From assembly GCA_017465905.1 (NCBI GenBank), contig JAFTVE010000045.1, forward strand, positions 54,967-118,966: DNA of 64,000 nucleotides, read 5' to 3'. Of this stretch, positions 53,075-63,003 are shown in pieces. Numbering within the stretch: the stretch's first letter is position 1; each line of letters begins with the position of its first letter. The position numbers were made by a program, and so were the translations under genes. The notes beneath the pieces were generated by a model. That model was not told where the DNA came from. It made no database searches and was given only the letters and a program-made list of their open reading frames with translations. The DNA is from Bacteroidaceae bacterium (lineage in GTDB: Bacteria; Bacteroidota; Bacteroidia; Bacteroidales; Bacteroidaceae).

Positions 53075-55015
53075 ATGGGATATATTAGATTCGACAAGAC
53101 GTTAATGACGAACTTGGAAGAGTCACTCCCTCGCGAGATATTGCGTACCAACCGGTCGGGAGCATACCACTGCTCTACTATCGTGGATTGCAATACAAGA
53201 AAGTACCATGGACTACTCGTTATCCCCATTCCCGAAATGGACGATGAGAATCACGTGTTGCTTTCAAGCCTCGACGAGACAGTGATTCAGCATGGCGCCG
53301 AGTTTAATCTGGGCGTACACAAGTATTCGGGTACAAACTTCAGCCCCCAGGGCCACAAGTACATCCGAGAGTTTCAATGGGAGCGAGTACCGACCACCAT
53401 CTACCGTGTCGGTGGCGTAATCCTCAAAAAGGAGAAGGCTTTCGTACATCACGAGAACCGTATCCTCATCCGTTACACTTTGCTTGAAGCCCATTCGGCC
53501 ACTACCCTGCGCCTGCGCCCCTTCCTGGCCTTCCGCAGCGTACGTCAGTTTACACATGAGAACTGGCAGGTCAACAAGGAGTATCAGGTGGTGGACAACG
53601 GTATCAAGACATGCATGTATCCGGGCTATCCCGAACTCTATATGCAGACCAACAAGAAGAGCGAGTTTGTATACAACCCCGACTGGTACCGTGGCATGGA
53701 GTATCCTAAGGAGCAGGAGCGTGGCTACCACTTCAACGAAGACCTCTACGTGCCCGGCTACTTCGAGGTACCCATCAAGAAGGGTGAGACCATCGTCTTC
53801 TCTGCCGGTGTGTCAGAGGCCTCTTCACGCAAGCTCAAGCAGATGTTTGAGCACGAGTACGAGATTCGTCCTCCACGCGATACATTCAAGAATAGCTTGC
53901 TCATTGCGGGACATCAGTTCCACAACCTTCAGGGCGACCGCCACTACATCCTTGCAGGCTATCCTTGGTTCAAGTGCCGCGCTCGCGACATGTTCATCTC
54001 GCTTCCGGGCTTGACCCTTGCTGTAGATGAGATGAACGAGTTCCAGTCGGCCATGAAGACCGCTGCCGAGGCTATCAACGACTTCATCAATGAACGCCCC
54101 AGCGAGTGCAAGATATATGAGATGGAGCACCCCGACGTGTTGCTCTGGGCTGTATGGACACTGCAGCAGTATGCCAAGAAGACCTCGCTCAAGCGATGCT
54201 GGGACGAGTATGGCACCCTGCTCCAGGATGTCATCGAATACATCCGTCGTGGCAAGCACGACAACCTCTTCCTCCACGACAATGCCCTGCTCTATACCAA
54301 CGGTAAGGACAAGGCAGTGACCTGGATGAACTCTACCGCTCACGGTCGTCCCGTAGTGCCTCGTACCGGATATGTGGTAGAGATCAATGCTTTGTGGTAC
54401 AACGCCCTGCGCTTCGTATCAGAGCTCTGTCATGTGGGTGGCAATGAAGATATGTCAGAGACGTTGAACGACCTCGCTCAGCGCTGTCAACTCTCATTCG
54501 TTGGCACGTTCCTCAACGAGCATGGATGGCTCTACGACTTCGTGGATGGCGATACTCCCGATTGGAGCGTACGTCCCAACATGATTTTTGCCGTCGCTCT
54601 CGAGTACTCACCCCTCGACCGCAAGCAGCAGAAGAGCGTGCTCGATATCGTTACCAAGGAGCTCCTCACCCCGAAAGGCCTCCGCTCACTCAGCCCCAAG
54701 AGCTTCGGCTACAACCCCAACTATGTGGGGCCGCAAGTTGAACGCGACTATGCCTACCATCAGGGTACCGCATGGCCTTGGCTCGGTGGCTTCTACATGG
54801 AGGCATACCTGCGCATCCACAAGATGAGCGGTCTCTCGTTCGTAGAGCGCCAGCTCATCGGCTTCGAGGATGAGATGACATCACACTGTATCGGCTCAAT
54901 CCCCGAGCTGTTCGATGGCAATCCACCGTTCCGTGGACGCGGTGCCGTAGCCTTCGCCATGAACGTGGCCGAGATACTGCGCATATTGGATGTATTAAAG
55001 GAGTATGATATTTAA
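53075..55015 (+). CDS. Glycogen debranching enzyme (amylo-alpha-1,6-glucosidase)
   Basis: 646 residues: an N-terminal GDE_N beta-sandwich domain (about 20-225; ILRTNRSGAYHCSTI, RKYHGLLV) and a C-terminal (alpha/alpha)6 barrel GDE_C of family GH133 (about 270-640) with LAGYPWFKCRARDMFISLPG, GRPVVPRTGYVVEINALWYN and AYHQGTAWPWLGGFYMEAY, which holds the likely catalytic acids. It removes alpha-1,6 branch stubs from glycogen-type glucans. First gene of a three-gene operon with a glycogen-synthase-like GT and a GH57 enzyme. No signal peptide, cytoplasmic. Confidence 0.93.
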   Translation: MGYIRFDKTLMTNLEESLPREILRTNRSGAYHCSTIVDCNTRKYHGLLVIPIPEMDDENHVLLSSLDETVIQHGAEFNLGVHKYSGTNFSPQGHKYIREFQWERVPTTIYRVGGVILKKEKAFVHHENRILIRYTLLEAHSATTLRLRPFLAFRSVRQFTHENWQVNKEYQVVDNGIKTCMYPGYPELYMQTNKKSEFVYNPDWYRGMEYPKEQERGYHFNEDLYVPGYFEVPIKKGETIVFSAGVSEASSRKLKQMFEHEYEIRPPRDTFKNSLLIAGHQFHNLQGDRHYILAGYPWFKCRARDMFISLPGLTLAVDEMNEFQSAMKTAAEAINDFINERPSECKIYEMEHPDVLLWAVWTLQQYAKKTSLKRCWDEYGTLLQDVIEYIRRGKHDNLFLHDNALLYTNGKDKAVTWMNSTAHGRPVVPRTGYVVEINALWYNALRFVSELCHVGGNEDMSETLNDLAQRCQLSFVGTFLNEHGWLYDFVDGDTPDWSVRPNMIFAVALEYSPLDRKQQKSVLDIVTKELLTPKGLRSLSPKSFGYNPNYVGPQVERDYAYHQGTAWPWLGGFYMEAYLRIHKMSGLSFVERQLIGFEDEMTSHCIGSIPELFDGNPPFRGRGAVAFAMNVAEILRILDVLKEYDI

Positions 55016-55020
55016 CAAAT

Positions 55021-55026
55021 AGGAGG
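55021..55026 (+). promoter_or_regulatory. Canonical Shine-Dalgarno of the glycosyltransferase gene
   Basis: AGGAGG, 8 nt before the ATG at 55035. Such a perfect site is unusual in this window, where starts are mostly preceded by AT-rich sequence. Confidence 0.75.
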
Positions 55027-55034
55027 AACGATAT

Positions 55035-56342
55035 ATGAAAGTATTAATGTTCGGTTGGGAGTTTCCTCCTAAGATATATGGAGGTCTCGCAGTTGCCAGT
55101 TATGGTATAACGAAGGGATTAAGCCTTCAGGGCGATGTGGAAACCACCTTCTGTCTGCCCAAGCCCACGGGCGAAGAAGAGAGGTTCCTGAAAATTATAA
55201 ACATGAGTCAGGTTCCTGTTGTATGGCGCGATGTCAATTACGATTGGATCAAGGATAGGTTCGTTGGCCATACGGCAGAGGACTACTATCGTTTCCGCGA
55301 CCATCTCTATGCCGATTTCAATTATCTGCAAGGCCTCGACGATATGGGCTGCATACAGTTTGCCGGTGGTTATCCCAGCAATCTGCATGACGAGATTAAC
55401 AACTTCAGCATCATTTCAGGCGTTTTGGCCCGTAGTGAGGAGTTCGACTTGATTCACGCTCACGACTGGCTCACATACCCCGCAGGTGTACATGCCAAGA
55501 TGGTAAGCGGTAAGCCATTGTGCATCCATGTACATGCTACCGACTTCGACCGCTCTCGTGGTCAAGTTAACCCCACGGTGTACAGCATCGAGAAGGACGG
55601 CATGGACCATGCCGACTGCATCATGTGCGTGTCGGAGCATACCCGTCAGACCGTCATTCATCAGTATCACCAAGACCCGCGCAAGTGCGTGGCCATGCAC
55701 AATGCCGTTTATCCACTCAGTCAGGAGTTGCAGGATATCGTCCCCAATAAGAACCCCAAGGAGAAGGTGGTTACCTACCTGGGACGTATCACCATGCAGA
55801 AGGGTCCCGAATACTTCGTGGAAGCTGCTGCCAAGGTGCTCCAGCGCACCCACAACATCCGTTTCTGTATGGCCGGTAGCGGCGATATGATGAACGCGAT
55901 GATTCGCTTGGCTGCCGAGCGCGGCATTGCCGACCGCTTCCACTTCCCCGGCTTCCAGAAGGGACGTCAAGTATATGAGGCCTACAAGAATTCCGATGTG
56001 TTTGTGATGCCGTCCGTATCTGAGCCATTCGGTATTGCCCCCTTGGAGGCTATGCAGTGCGGTTGCCCCTCCATCATTTCAAAGCAGTCCGGTTGCGGCG
56101 AAATCCTGGACAATGTCATCAAGGTCGACTACTGGGACATCAACGCCTTGGCCGATGCCATGTATAGCGTATGTACCAACGAAGCCCTCTACAACTACCT
56201 CTCTGAGGAAGGCATCAAGGAGGTCGACCGTATCACATGGGAGAAGGTTGGCTTGCGCATACGCGAGTGCTACAATCAGCTTTGTGGTCGTGGCTATTTC
56301 AACAATGACGACTACCTCAATGCGGTAAAACATATAAGATAA
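55035..56342 (+). CDS. Glycosyltransferase, glycogen/starch-synthase-like
   Basis: 435 residues, GT-B fold. N-terminal half starts KVLMFGWEFPPKIYGGLAVAS, the ADP/UDP-glucose glycine-rich loop of glycogen synthases and GT4 enzymes; IHAHDWLTYPAGVHA follows near 138-152. The C-terminal half has VTYLGRITMQKGPEYFVEAA and the donor-site E-x7-E pattern EPFGIAPLEAMQCGCP near 334-349. It resembles the archaeal/Bacteroidota glycogen synthase group and lies between a debranching enzyme and a GH57 gene. Inferred to extend alpha-1,4-glucan from a nucleotide sugar; donor not provable from sequence. Confidence 0.88.
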   Translation: MKVLMFGWEFPPKIYGGLAVASYGITKGLSLQGDVETTFCLPKPTGEEERFLKIINMSQVPVVWRDVNYDWIKDRFVGHTAEDYYRFRDHLYADFNYLQGLDDMGCIQFAGGYPSNLHDEINNFSIISGVLARSEEFDLIHAHDWLTYPAGVHAKMVSGKPLCIHVHATDFDRSRGQVNPTVYSIEKDGMDHADCIMCVSEHTRQTVIHQYHQDPRKCVAMHNAVYPLSQELQDIVPNKNPKEKVVTYLGRITMQKGPEYFVEAAAKVLQRTHNIRFCMAGSGDMMNAMIRLAAERGIADRFHFPGFQKGRQVYEAYKNSDVFVMPSVSEPFGIAPLEAMQCGCPSIISKQSGCGEILDNVIKVDYWDINALADAMYSVCTNEALYNYLSEEGIKEVDRITWEKVGLRIRECYNQLCGRGYFNNDDYLNAVKHIR

Positions 56343-56393
56343 GAGGCGATTACGCTTAAAACAAAAGAATTCAAAAGATTAAATATTCAAGTT

Positions 56394-57761
56394 ATGAAAA
56401 CTATATGTCTTTATTTTGAGATACATCAGATCGTTCATCTGAGACGGTACCGCTTCTTTGATATAGGTACCGACCACTACTACTACGATGACTATGCCAA
56501 CGAGAGTAGTATCAGCGATATAGCAGAGCGTTCCTACGTGCCCGCTCTCACCACCCTGCTCGACATGATCAAGAGCAGCAACGGATACTTCAAGGTAGCC
56601 TTCTCACTCTCAGGTGTAGGCCTCGAGCAGCTCGAGCGCTATGCTCCCCAGGTAGTTGAACTCCTCCAGGAAATCAACAAAACCGGCTGCTGCGAATTCC
56701 TCGCCGAGCCCTACTCACACGGTCTCTCCTCACTGGCCAACGAAGAATGCTTCCGCAGCGATGTTGACCGCATGTGCAAGAAGATTAAGCAGGTATTTGG
56801 TAAGACTCCCAAGGTATTCCGCAACTCAAGCCTTATCTACAGCGACGATATAGGTGCTCAGGTAGCCGCTATGGGTTTCAAGGGCGTGCTCACCGAAGGT
56901 GCCAAGCATATCCTCGGTTGGAAGAGCCCCCACTACCTCTATCACGCCAATACCAACCCCAACCTCAAGGTGTTGCTCCGCGACTTCAAGCTCTCTGACG
57001 ATATCTCACTCCGCTTCTCCAACACCTCTTGGGATGCTTATCCCTTGATGGCAGGTACATACATGGATTGGATTGCCGCTACTCCCGCCGAGGAGGAGGT
57101 AATCAACATCTTCATGGAGCTCTCTGCCCTCGGTATCTTCCAGCCCCTGAGCTCCAATATCCTCGAGTTCTTCAAGGCGCTGCCCGAGTGTGCCCGTGAG
57201 CGCGGCATCTCGTTCTCTACCCCGAGCGAGGTCATCAAGAACTACAAGTCGGTAGGTCCCGTTGACGTTCCTTACCCCATGTCGTGGGTCGACGAGGAGC
57301 GCGACATCAGCTGCTGGCTGGGCAACACCATGCAGCGCGAGGCCTTTAACAAGCTCTATAGCGTGGCCGACCGCGTGCTCATTGGTCTCGACAAGCGCAT
57401 CAAGCAAGACTGGGACTACCTGCAGGCAAGCAACAACTTCCGCTTCATGACCACCAAGGAGAACAGCGTGGCTATGAACCGCAGCATCTACGACTCACCC
57501 TACGATGCCTTTACTAACTACATGAATATCCTCGGCGACTTCATCAGCCGCGTCAACTCACTCTACCCCATAGACATCGACAACGAGGAACTCAATGCCC
57601 TGCTCACCACCATCAAGAACCAGGATGAGGAGATCGAGGCACTCACCAAGGAGTTGGAGAAAATCAAGGGCGTCACTCTCCCCACTGCCGAGGAGAAACC
57701 CAAGAAAGCTCCTGCCAAGAAGCCCGCTACCAAGAGAGCTTCCGCAAAGAAAGCTGAGTAA
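56394..57761 (+). CDS. GH57 family alpha-glucan enzyme with basic tail
   Basis: 455 residues. The first 300 residues follow the GH57 (beta/alpha)7 barrel: start ICLYFEIHQ, EFLAEPYSHGLSSL (about 101-114), and GFKGVLTEG (161-169) whose Glu168 is the candidate nucleophile. GH57 members are alpha-amylases, branching enzymes or 4-alpha-glucanotransferases; the operon argues for storage-glucan remodelling in the cytoplasm. A short coiled coil (NQDEEIEALTKELEKIKG) and a Lys/Ala/Pro-rich histone-H1-like tail (about 432-455: KPKKAPAKKPATKRASAKK) follow, unusual for the family. Last gene of the operon, followed by a terminator. Confidence 0.87.
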   Translation: MKTICLYFEIHQIVHLRRYRFFDIGTDHYYYDDYANESSISDIAERSYVPALTTLLDMIKSSNGYFKVAFSLSGVGLEQLERYAPQVVELLQEINKTGCCEFLAEPYSHGLSSLANEECFRSDVDRMCKKIKQVFGKTPKVFRNSSLIYSDDIGAQVAAMGFKGVLTEGAKHILGWKSPHYLYHANTNPNLKVLLRDFKLSDDISLRFSNTSWDAYPLMAGTYMDWIAATPAEEEVINIFMELSALGIFQPLSSNILEFFKALPECARERGISFSTPSEVIKNYKSVGPVDVPYPMSWVDEERDISCWLGNTMQREAFNKLYSVADRVLIGLDKRIKQDWDYLQASNNFRFMTTKENSVAMNRSIYDSPYDAFTNYMNILGDFISRVNSLYPIDIDNEELNALLTTIKNQDEEIEALTKELEKIKGVTLPTAEEKPKKAPAKKPATKRASAKKAE

Positions 57762-57784
57762 TATAAGTAAATAGTTTATAGTAG

Positions 57785-57820
57785 GAAGGCACGTATAGTG
57801 ATTGTACGTGTCTTTCTTTT
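57785..57820. terminator. Terminator of the glycogen operon
   Basis: An 11-12-bp stem GAAGGCACGTA/TACGTGTCTTTC with G-T pairs, then TTTT. It may also serve the convergent GH31 gene. Confidence 0.75.
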
Positions 57821-57840
57821 ATTAGAACATTTATACATAC

Positions 57841-60735
57841 TCACAACTCTACACTTATTTCATCGCCTGAATAGGTAATTGTATGGCCTATGGCATTAGG
57901 ACTGAAAGGTTGTGCATGAAGGACATCGATGAGTACTATGGTGATAGTGCGGGTGGGGAGCATACCGCTGAACGAACCTTCTCGGGCTTCAATGGTGAGA
58001 GTACGTGTGTCATCATTCCAGTTGATGGGGATATGGCTGTAGGCTCCCTGCTCATAGTTGTAGTTGGTTCCCTCGTCTTCGTATAGGGTGAAGGTGCCGT
58101 CTGCTCCAGCATAGACGTATAGTGTTAGGTGTTCGGGATGTCCTGCTGCAGTGGAGCTGATGGCTGGCCCTGTAGGTATGATACTGCCAGCCTTTACATA
58201 AAGTGGTATTTGTTCATAGGGTGCAGACATAAGTTTACGTTCACAGCCTTTGCTCACATGAGTCCCTGTGTAGAAGTCGTACCATCCGCCTGGGGTTTCT
58301 GGGAAAGTGATTTTTCGCTCGCGAACTTCATACTCGGTAACAGGGGCTACCATCAGAGCAGGGCCGAAAAGGTATTGATCGCTGATGTCATAGACTTCGG
58401 ACTGAGCCATGAAGTCCATAATGAGGGGACGCATAATGGTGTAGTCGTTGTGCCAAGTCATGCCCGCTAATGTGTAAATGTAGGGCATTAGATGATAGCG
58501 CAAGCGTAAGTAGAAGGCAATGCTCTCATAGGCAGGATGTCCCTTCGGAGCAATGTGCCAGGGTTCGCGGTAGGGGTATTGGCCATGTGAACGGTAGAGA
58601 GGGCAAAACGCACCAAACTGGTGCCAACGGGTGTTTAGTTCGCGCCATTCGCGCAGATCGGCACTTTCGGTAGTAAGACCTTTGTTACTTTGGGCCAGAT
58701 ATTCCTTAAAGGCATTTTCATAACGTCGTTCAACGCAGAATCCACCAATGTCCATTGTCCAATAGGGAATGCCACATACTGCAAAATTGAGTCCTGCAGA
58801 AATTTGTGCCTTGAGGTCTTCCCAGCGTGTAGCGATGTCGCCGCTCCAAGTGGCTGTAGAGTAGCGCTGCAGACCTGAAAAACCTGAACGCGTGAGCAAG
58901 AATACGCGTCGATTGGGGTCGGCACCACGTTGTCCTTCGTAGATGCCTTGGGCATTGACAAGTGCATAGGCATTAAAGTATTGTGTCGATGGCCCTAGAG
59001 CTGTAGGGCCACATAATGCTTTGCGATAGTCGAGTGGGGTGCAATCGCGTATGTTGGGTTCACTGGCATCCATCCACCAAGCGTCAATGCCTAAGGGATA
59101 GAGCGTACGCTCCATCTGTTGCCAGAAGAGTTGGCGGGCACCTTTGCTATAGGCATCGTAGAATCCGTAGTGGTATCCGCGGCCTATCCAGTCGCGCAGA
59201 CTATCGTTTACGGACTGACGGTATATCCAGCCCTGCTCGTCGAACTGGCGGAAATGCTCGGTAGAGGTATAGAACTTGGGCCATACGGAAATCATCATAC
59301 GTGCATCGAGCGCATGCACCGAATCGACCATAGATTGTGGGGTAGGGAAGCGTGTCTCATCAAATTCATGACTGCCCCATTCAGCTTCGCGCCAGTAACT
59401 CCAATCGAGCACGATGTTGTCAATGGGAAGTTCCCTTCGGCGGAATTCATTTAGTGTGCTCAACAGCTCATCCTGTGTTTTGTAGCGCTCACGGCTCTGC
59501 CAATATCCCATTGCCCACTTGGGCATAACTTGTGCTTTGCCAGTGAGTGTACGATAGCCACTTATGATGGAGTCGGGGCTTTCTGATGCTATCACGTAGA
59601 AGTCGAGCTGTGGTGTCATCTCGCTCCACCAGCGTTGGTCACCTTGAGCTTTGTCTGTGTCGGGAGCATATGCCCTTAGTGCGCAGTACGATTCTCCTCC
59701 ATCAGGATGCCAAGAGATCTTTATTCTTGATCGCCTCCCTGGCTGTAACTTGTATGTGAACTTGCGCGTGTTGGGATTCCATGCTGTGCGCCATACCTCT
59801 GGCATCACGTTAACACCATCAATCTGTACCTGCATATAGCCTGCGTAGTAGAGCTGGAAGTCGATAGCTACAGGCGTGGTGTCATTACCTGCATACATAA
59901 TCTCTCCTTCGTAAGTTACTTCGGATCCATATAGTGGAAATCCTTCTGGCAGGTTTTTGATGGTAGTGAGGTCAGCAAAGTAGAGTGAGTCTTCGCGTCG
60001 TACGATGCGCTGCTTGCCATTGGCGCTAACATAGGTTCCCGTAAGTGCTCCCTCCTTGCCCTCTATATCGTATAGGGTGAACAGACGATTCAGTTGGGCA
60101 TAGTCTTCTGGGTGGCCCCATCGACAGAGCGAGTAGGTGTCGAGCAATAAACCATAACCCTTGGTGGAGAGGATGAAGGGTATTGATACCTTGGTGTTGT
60201 ATTGGAACAATTCCTCGTTCTTCTCCTTGTAATTCCATTCGTCGGCCTGATGCTGTCCTAAACCATAGAATGCTTCATCCTGTGGCGACTCGAAGTGCAG
60301 CCATGTTGAATAGCCCTTACTCTCCTCTATTTTAATTGGAGAGAATCTCATACCATCCTCGGTCATGGAGAGTAGGGGCGTGTCATCGAGTCGAGTCATC
60401 CATACGCGCCCCGTACTGTGCAGTACATGTGCCTTTATCTTCTCGGTAGTCAGTGTTACCGTATCTCCATTGTGATATACTGCGAACGTGGGTGGAGGTG
60501 TAGAGAGCACGCCATCCTGTAGCATCAAACTTGTAATATCGGTAAAGCGGCGTTCGGGCGTGGCTGTTACATGAATAATGTTGGGCGTAATAGCCTCCAG
60601 GCGCACCTTTTGTGGAGCGCCCTTGCTGCTGTTGACTATGCGCACTTCGACTCCTCGCTCAGTTTGGCTATAGGGTGCCGAACAGGCTAATAGAAGCGAT
60701 GTGGCTGCGATTGCAAACAGCTTGTATGCTCTCAT
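57841..60735 (-). CDS. GH31 alpha-glycosidase, lipoprotein
   Basis: 964 residues with a lipoprotein signal (LLLAC, Cys18). An N-terminal beta domain is interrupted by a PA14-like insert (about 220-350), as in Bacteroides GH31 xyloglucan alpha-xylosidases. The catalytic barrel has GYWQSRERYKTQDELL, the nucleophile in WWMDASEPN (Asp near 556) and the acid/base in WSGD (Asp near 632). Two C-terminal beta domains complete it. Probably alpha-xylosidase or alpha-glucosidase at the cell surface or periplasm. It could feed alpha-glucan breakdown with the adjacent operon or act on xyloglucan; no SusCD pair is nearby. Confidence 0.9.
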   Translation of the reverse strand: MRAYKLFAIAATSLLLACSAPYSQTERGVEVRIVNSSKGAPQKVRLEAITPNIIHVTATPERRFTDITSLMLQDGVLSTPPPTFAVYHNGDTVTLTTEKIKAHVLHSTGRVWMTRLDDTPLLSMTEDGMRFSPIKIEESKGYSTWLHFESPQDEAFYGLGQHQADEWNYKEKNEELFQYNTKVSIPFILSTKGYGLLLDTYSLCRWGHPEDYAQLNRLFTLYDIEGKEGALTGTYVSANGKQRIVRREDSLYFADLTTIKNLPEGFPLYGSEVTYEGEIMYAGNDTTPVAIDFQLYYAGYMQVQIDGVNVMPEVWRTAWNPNTRKFTYKLQPGRRSRIKISWHPDGGESYCALRAYAPDTDKAQGDQRWWSEMTPQLDFYVIASESPDSIISGYRTLTGKAQVMPKWAMGYWQSRERYKTQDELLSTLNEFRRRELPIDNIVLDWSYWREAEWGSHEFDETRFPTPQSMVDSVHALDARMMISVWPKFYTSTEHFRQFDEQGWIYRQSVNDSLRDWIGRGYHYGFYDAYSKGARQLFWQQMERTLYPLGIDAWWMDASEPNIRDCTPLDYRKALCGPTALGPSTQYFNAYALVNAQGIYEGQRGADPNRRVFLLTRSGFSGLQRYSTATWSGDIATRWEDLKAQISAGLNFAVCGIPYWTMDIGGFCVERRYENAFKEYLAQSNKGLTTESADLREWRELNTRWHQFGAFCPLYRSHGQYPYREPWHIAPKGHPAYESIAFYLRLRYHLMPYIYTLAGMTWHNDYTIMRPLIMDFMAQSEVYDISDQYLFGPALMVAPVTEYEVRERKITFPETPGGWYDFYTGTHVSKGCERKLMSAPYEQIPLYVKAGSIIPTGPAISSTAAGHPEHLTLYVYAGADGTFTLYEDEGTNYNYEQGAYSHIPINWNDDTRTLTIEAREGSFSGMLPTRTITIVLIDVLHAQPFSPNAIGHTITYSGDEISVEL

Positions 60736-60746
60736 AGGACGCTACC

Positions 60747-62420
60747 TTACAATGCCATGAGCACAAGTATCTGTGCCGTGATTACACGGAGGAACATGGT
60801 GAGCGGATACACCGTTGAGTAGGCTACAGAGGCTTGGTTGTTTCCACAAATCTCGTTGCTATAGGCTAGCGCTGGAGGATCGGTCATGGCACCAGAGATG
60901 AGACCAGCGATAGTGAAATAGCTGAGTTTGCAAGCTTTGCGTGCGACGATGCCGATAGTAAGACAGGGAATGATTGTGATGAGGAAGCCATAGAGTATCC
61001 ACCAGTAGCCACCTCCAATGATAGTATCGATGAATCCATCGCCTGCACCGATACCTACAGCGGCCAAGAAGAGAGTGATACCTATCTGACGTATCATTTT
61101 ATTGGCAGATGAGGTGGTGTAGGTGACGAGCTTGAACTGTGGACCAAACTTGGAGATAAGGATAGAAACGATGAGCGGACCACCAGCAAGACCGAGTTTC
61201 ACAGGTACCGGTACATTGGGGATGAAGATGGGGAGTGATCCCAATACAACACCGAGTGCGATACCAAGGAATATGGCTGCAAGGTTAGGTTCTTCGAGAC
61301 GCTTCACAGAGTTACCCATGAGGCGTGAAATCTTTTCTATACTCTTGGGCTTGCCCACTACAACTACGCGGTCGCCTAGCTGAAGTAGCAGGTGAGGTTC
61401 TGCGATGAGGTCAACACCTGCACGGCTGATACGTGAGATGGTGACGTTGAATGTTTGGCGCAACTTAAGGTCACCCAGACGCTTGCCGTTGATGGCAGGG
61501 TTGGTGATGACAAAGCGTTCTGCCGTAAGATTATTGGCTTCAATGGCATCCCATTCGGCCATATTCATGTCGATGCGAGGACCTATAAGAAATGTCAATG
61601 CCTCAACTTCGAGCGGATTGGCCACGAGGAAGAGCTTGTCGCCCATGCCTAATTTCGTATTCGATTCGGCCAACTCAATGTCGTGGGTCTGCTCATGGAG
61701 TACGCGGGTGATTACGCACTTACGGCCAAAGAGTTCCTGAATCTCCCGAATCGTGTGTCCGCAAACAGAGTCGTTGTGTACCTCAAGAGTAACTGCCTCA
61801 AGCGATTCGGCATTCTCCTTGTTACGCTCCATCATGATTCGGCGCTCGTTGTCGAAGTTGACACGGAAGATATGTTTCAGTACGATGATGCAGAGGATGA
61901 TACCCACAACACCCAACGGATAGGCTACAGCATAGCCTTGGGCGATAGTGGTGTTGGTCTGTCCTGTCATGTCATAGAAGGTCTGCTGGGCAGCACCCAT
62001 ACCCGGCGTGTTGGTGACAGCACCGCTGAGCACGCCAATCATGCTGATGAGGTCCTGCCCTGTTATAAGGTGGATAGCATAGGTAACGCAGCAACCCAGT
62101 AGTACGATACCTGCTGCCAGCATATTGAGCGTTATGCCTCCTTTACGGAACGAGGAGAAGAAACCGGGACCTACCTCAAGACCGATAGAATATATAAAGA
62201 GGATAAGGCCAAATTCCTTGACGAAATGTGAAGTGACGGGATCGAGCACGAAACCTAAGTGTCCGGCAAGAATGCCTACAAAAAGAATCCATGTGACACC
62301 GAGAGATACGCCACCAAATTTAATTTTGTTGAGACAGAGTCCTCCTGCAATGACAAGGGCTACAATGAAAACGGAGTGGGCTACACCACTGCCACTGAAT
62401 AGATTAACCAACCATTCCAT
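60747..62420 (-). CDS. AspT/YidE-YbjL family transporter
   Basis: 557 residues. Two membrane halves of five to six helices each (AspA-AspT duplication; GPGFFSSFRKGGI and the later GGPLIVSILISKFGP) flank two cytoplasmic TrkA-C (RCK_C) domains (about 205-375; VTRVLHEQTHDIELAESNTKLGMGDKLFLVA). This is the YidE/YbjL 'putative transporter' layout in Gammaproteobacteria and Bacteroidota; AspT itself exchanges aspartate for alanine. The substrate here is unknown. A TAACTTTG -7 box lies at 62506-62499 on the minus strand. It ends 11 nt before the GH31 start, so an operon with it is possible. Confidence 0.9.
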   Translation of the reverse strand: MEWLVNLFSGSGVAHSVFIVALVIAGGLCLNKIKFGGVSLGVTWILFVGILAGHLGFVLDPVTSHFVKEFGLILFIYSIGLEVGPGFFSSFRKGGITLNMLAAGIVLLGCCVTYAIHLITGQDLISMIGVLSGAVTNTPGMGAAQQTFYDMTGQTNTTIAQGYAVAYPLGVVGIILCIIVLKHIFRVNFDNERRIMMERNKENAESLEAVTLEVHNDSVCGHTIREIQELFGRKCVITRVLHEQTHDIELAESNTKLGMGDKLFLVANPLEVEALTFLIGPRIDMNMAEWDAIEANNLTAERFVITNPAINGKRLGDLKLRQTFNVTISRISRAGVDLIAEPHLLLQLGDRVVVVGKPKSIEKISRLMGNSVKRLEEPNLAAIFLGIALGVVLGSLPIFIPNVPVPVKLGLAGGPLIVSILISKFGPQFKLVTYTTSSANKMIRQIGITLFLAAVGIGAGDGFIDTIIGGGYWWILYGFLITIIPCLTIGIVARKACKLSYFTIAGLISGAMTDPPALAYSNEICGNNQASVAYSTVYPLTMFLRVITAQILVLMAL

Positions 62421-63003
62421 GATGTACTAATCCTTTCGTTTTTTCCAAAAAACCTTTTTGTGAATACCTTAAATGTTACTAATTTTTCTTAGCGACTGCA
62501 AAGTTACCCCCTTTTTATGGATAAAAGAAAGGAAATTGAAAGGATTTTTTTACAAATGTAAAAACAATAGGACGAATACCTATACGAGTTCCCACTACTC
62601 CTCCACCTTGTCCTCATTCTAAATCGAATGCAAGGATGAGGTATTAAGAAGACCATATGAAGTAACTTACTGCTTATTGTTACGTTTGAAAAGTTTAGTT
62701 TTTTACGAAACGCAAGGAAATCCTGTACAAAAATTTTGTAGCATAATGTAAGGGAAACCCTGCGGTTTGCTTACATGGTGTTGAAATCGGGAGTATAAAC
62801 TTTTCCGTTCTCGCGGCAGATTGTCATCGGTTCCTTGTTTCTTGCTGACGCTTTGCATTTTCCTAATCGCTCATGGCGGCGTTCTTTTCGTTTGCCTTGG
62901 GGATTGGGCGGGAAGATTGCAAGGATTCTCTATTCCTTTTCTCTTGTGAACATAAATTGCCGTAAATTGGCCATAAATTTTCATGAATGATTATGGACTA
63001 GGC
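62421..63003. other. Gap before the small lipoprotein
   Basis: About 580 nt without a gene. It carries the transporter's -7 box, a hairpin TGTAAG..AAACC/GGTTT..CTTACA at 62747-62775, and three 10-nt phased copies of an ATAAATTG-like unit at 62951-62980. No protein remnant could be read. Confidence 0.4.
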
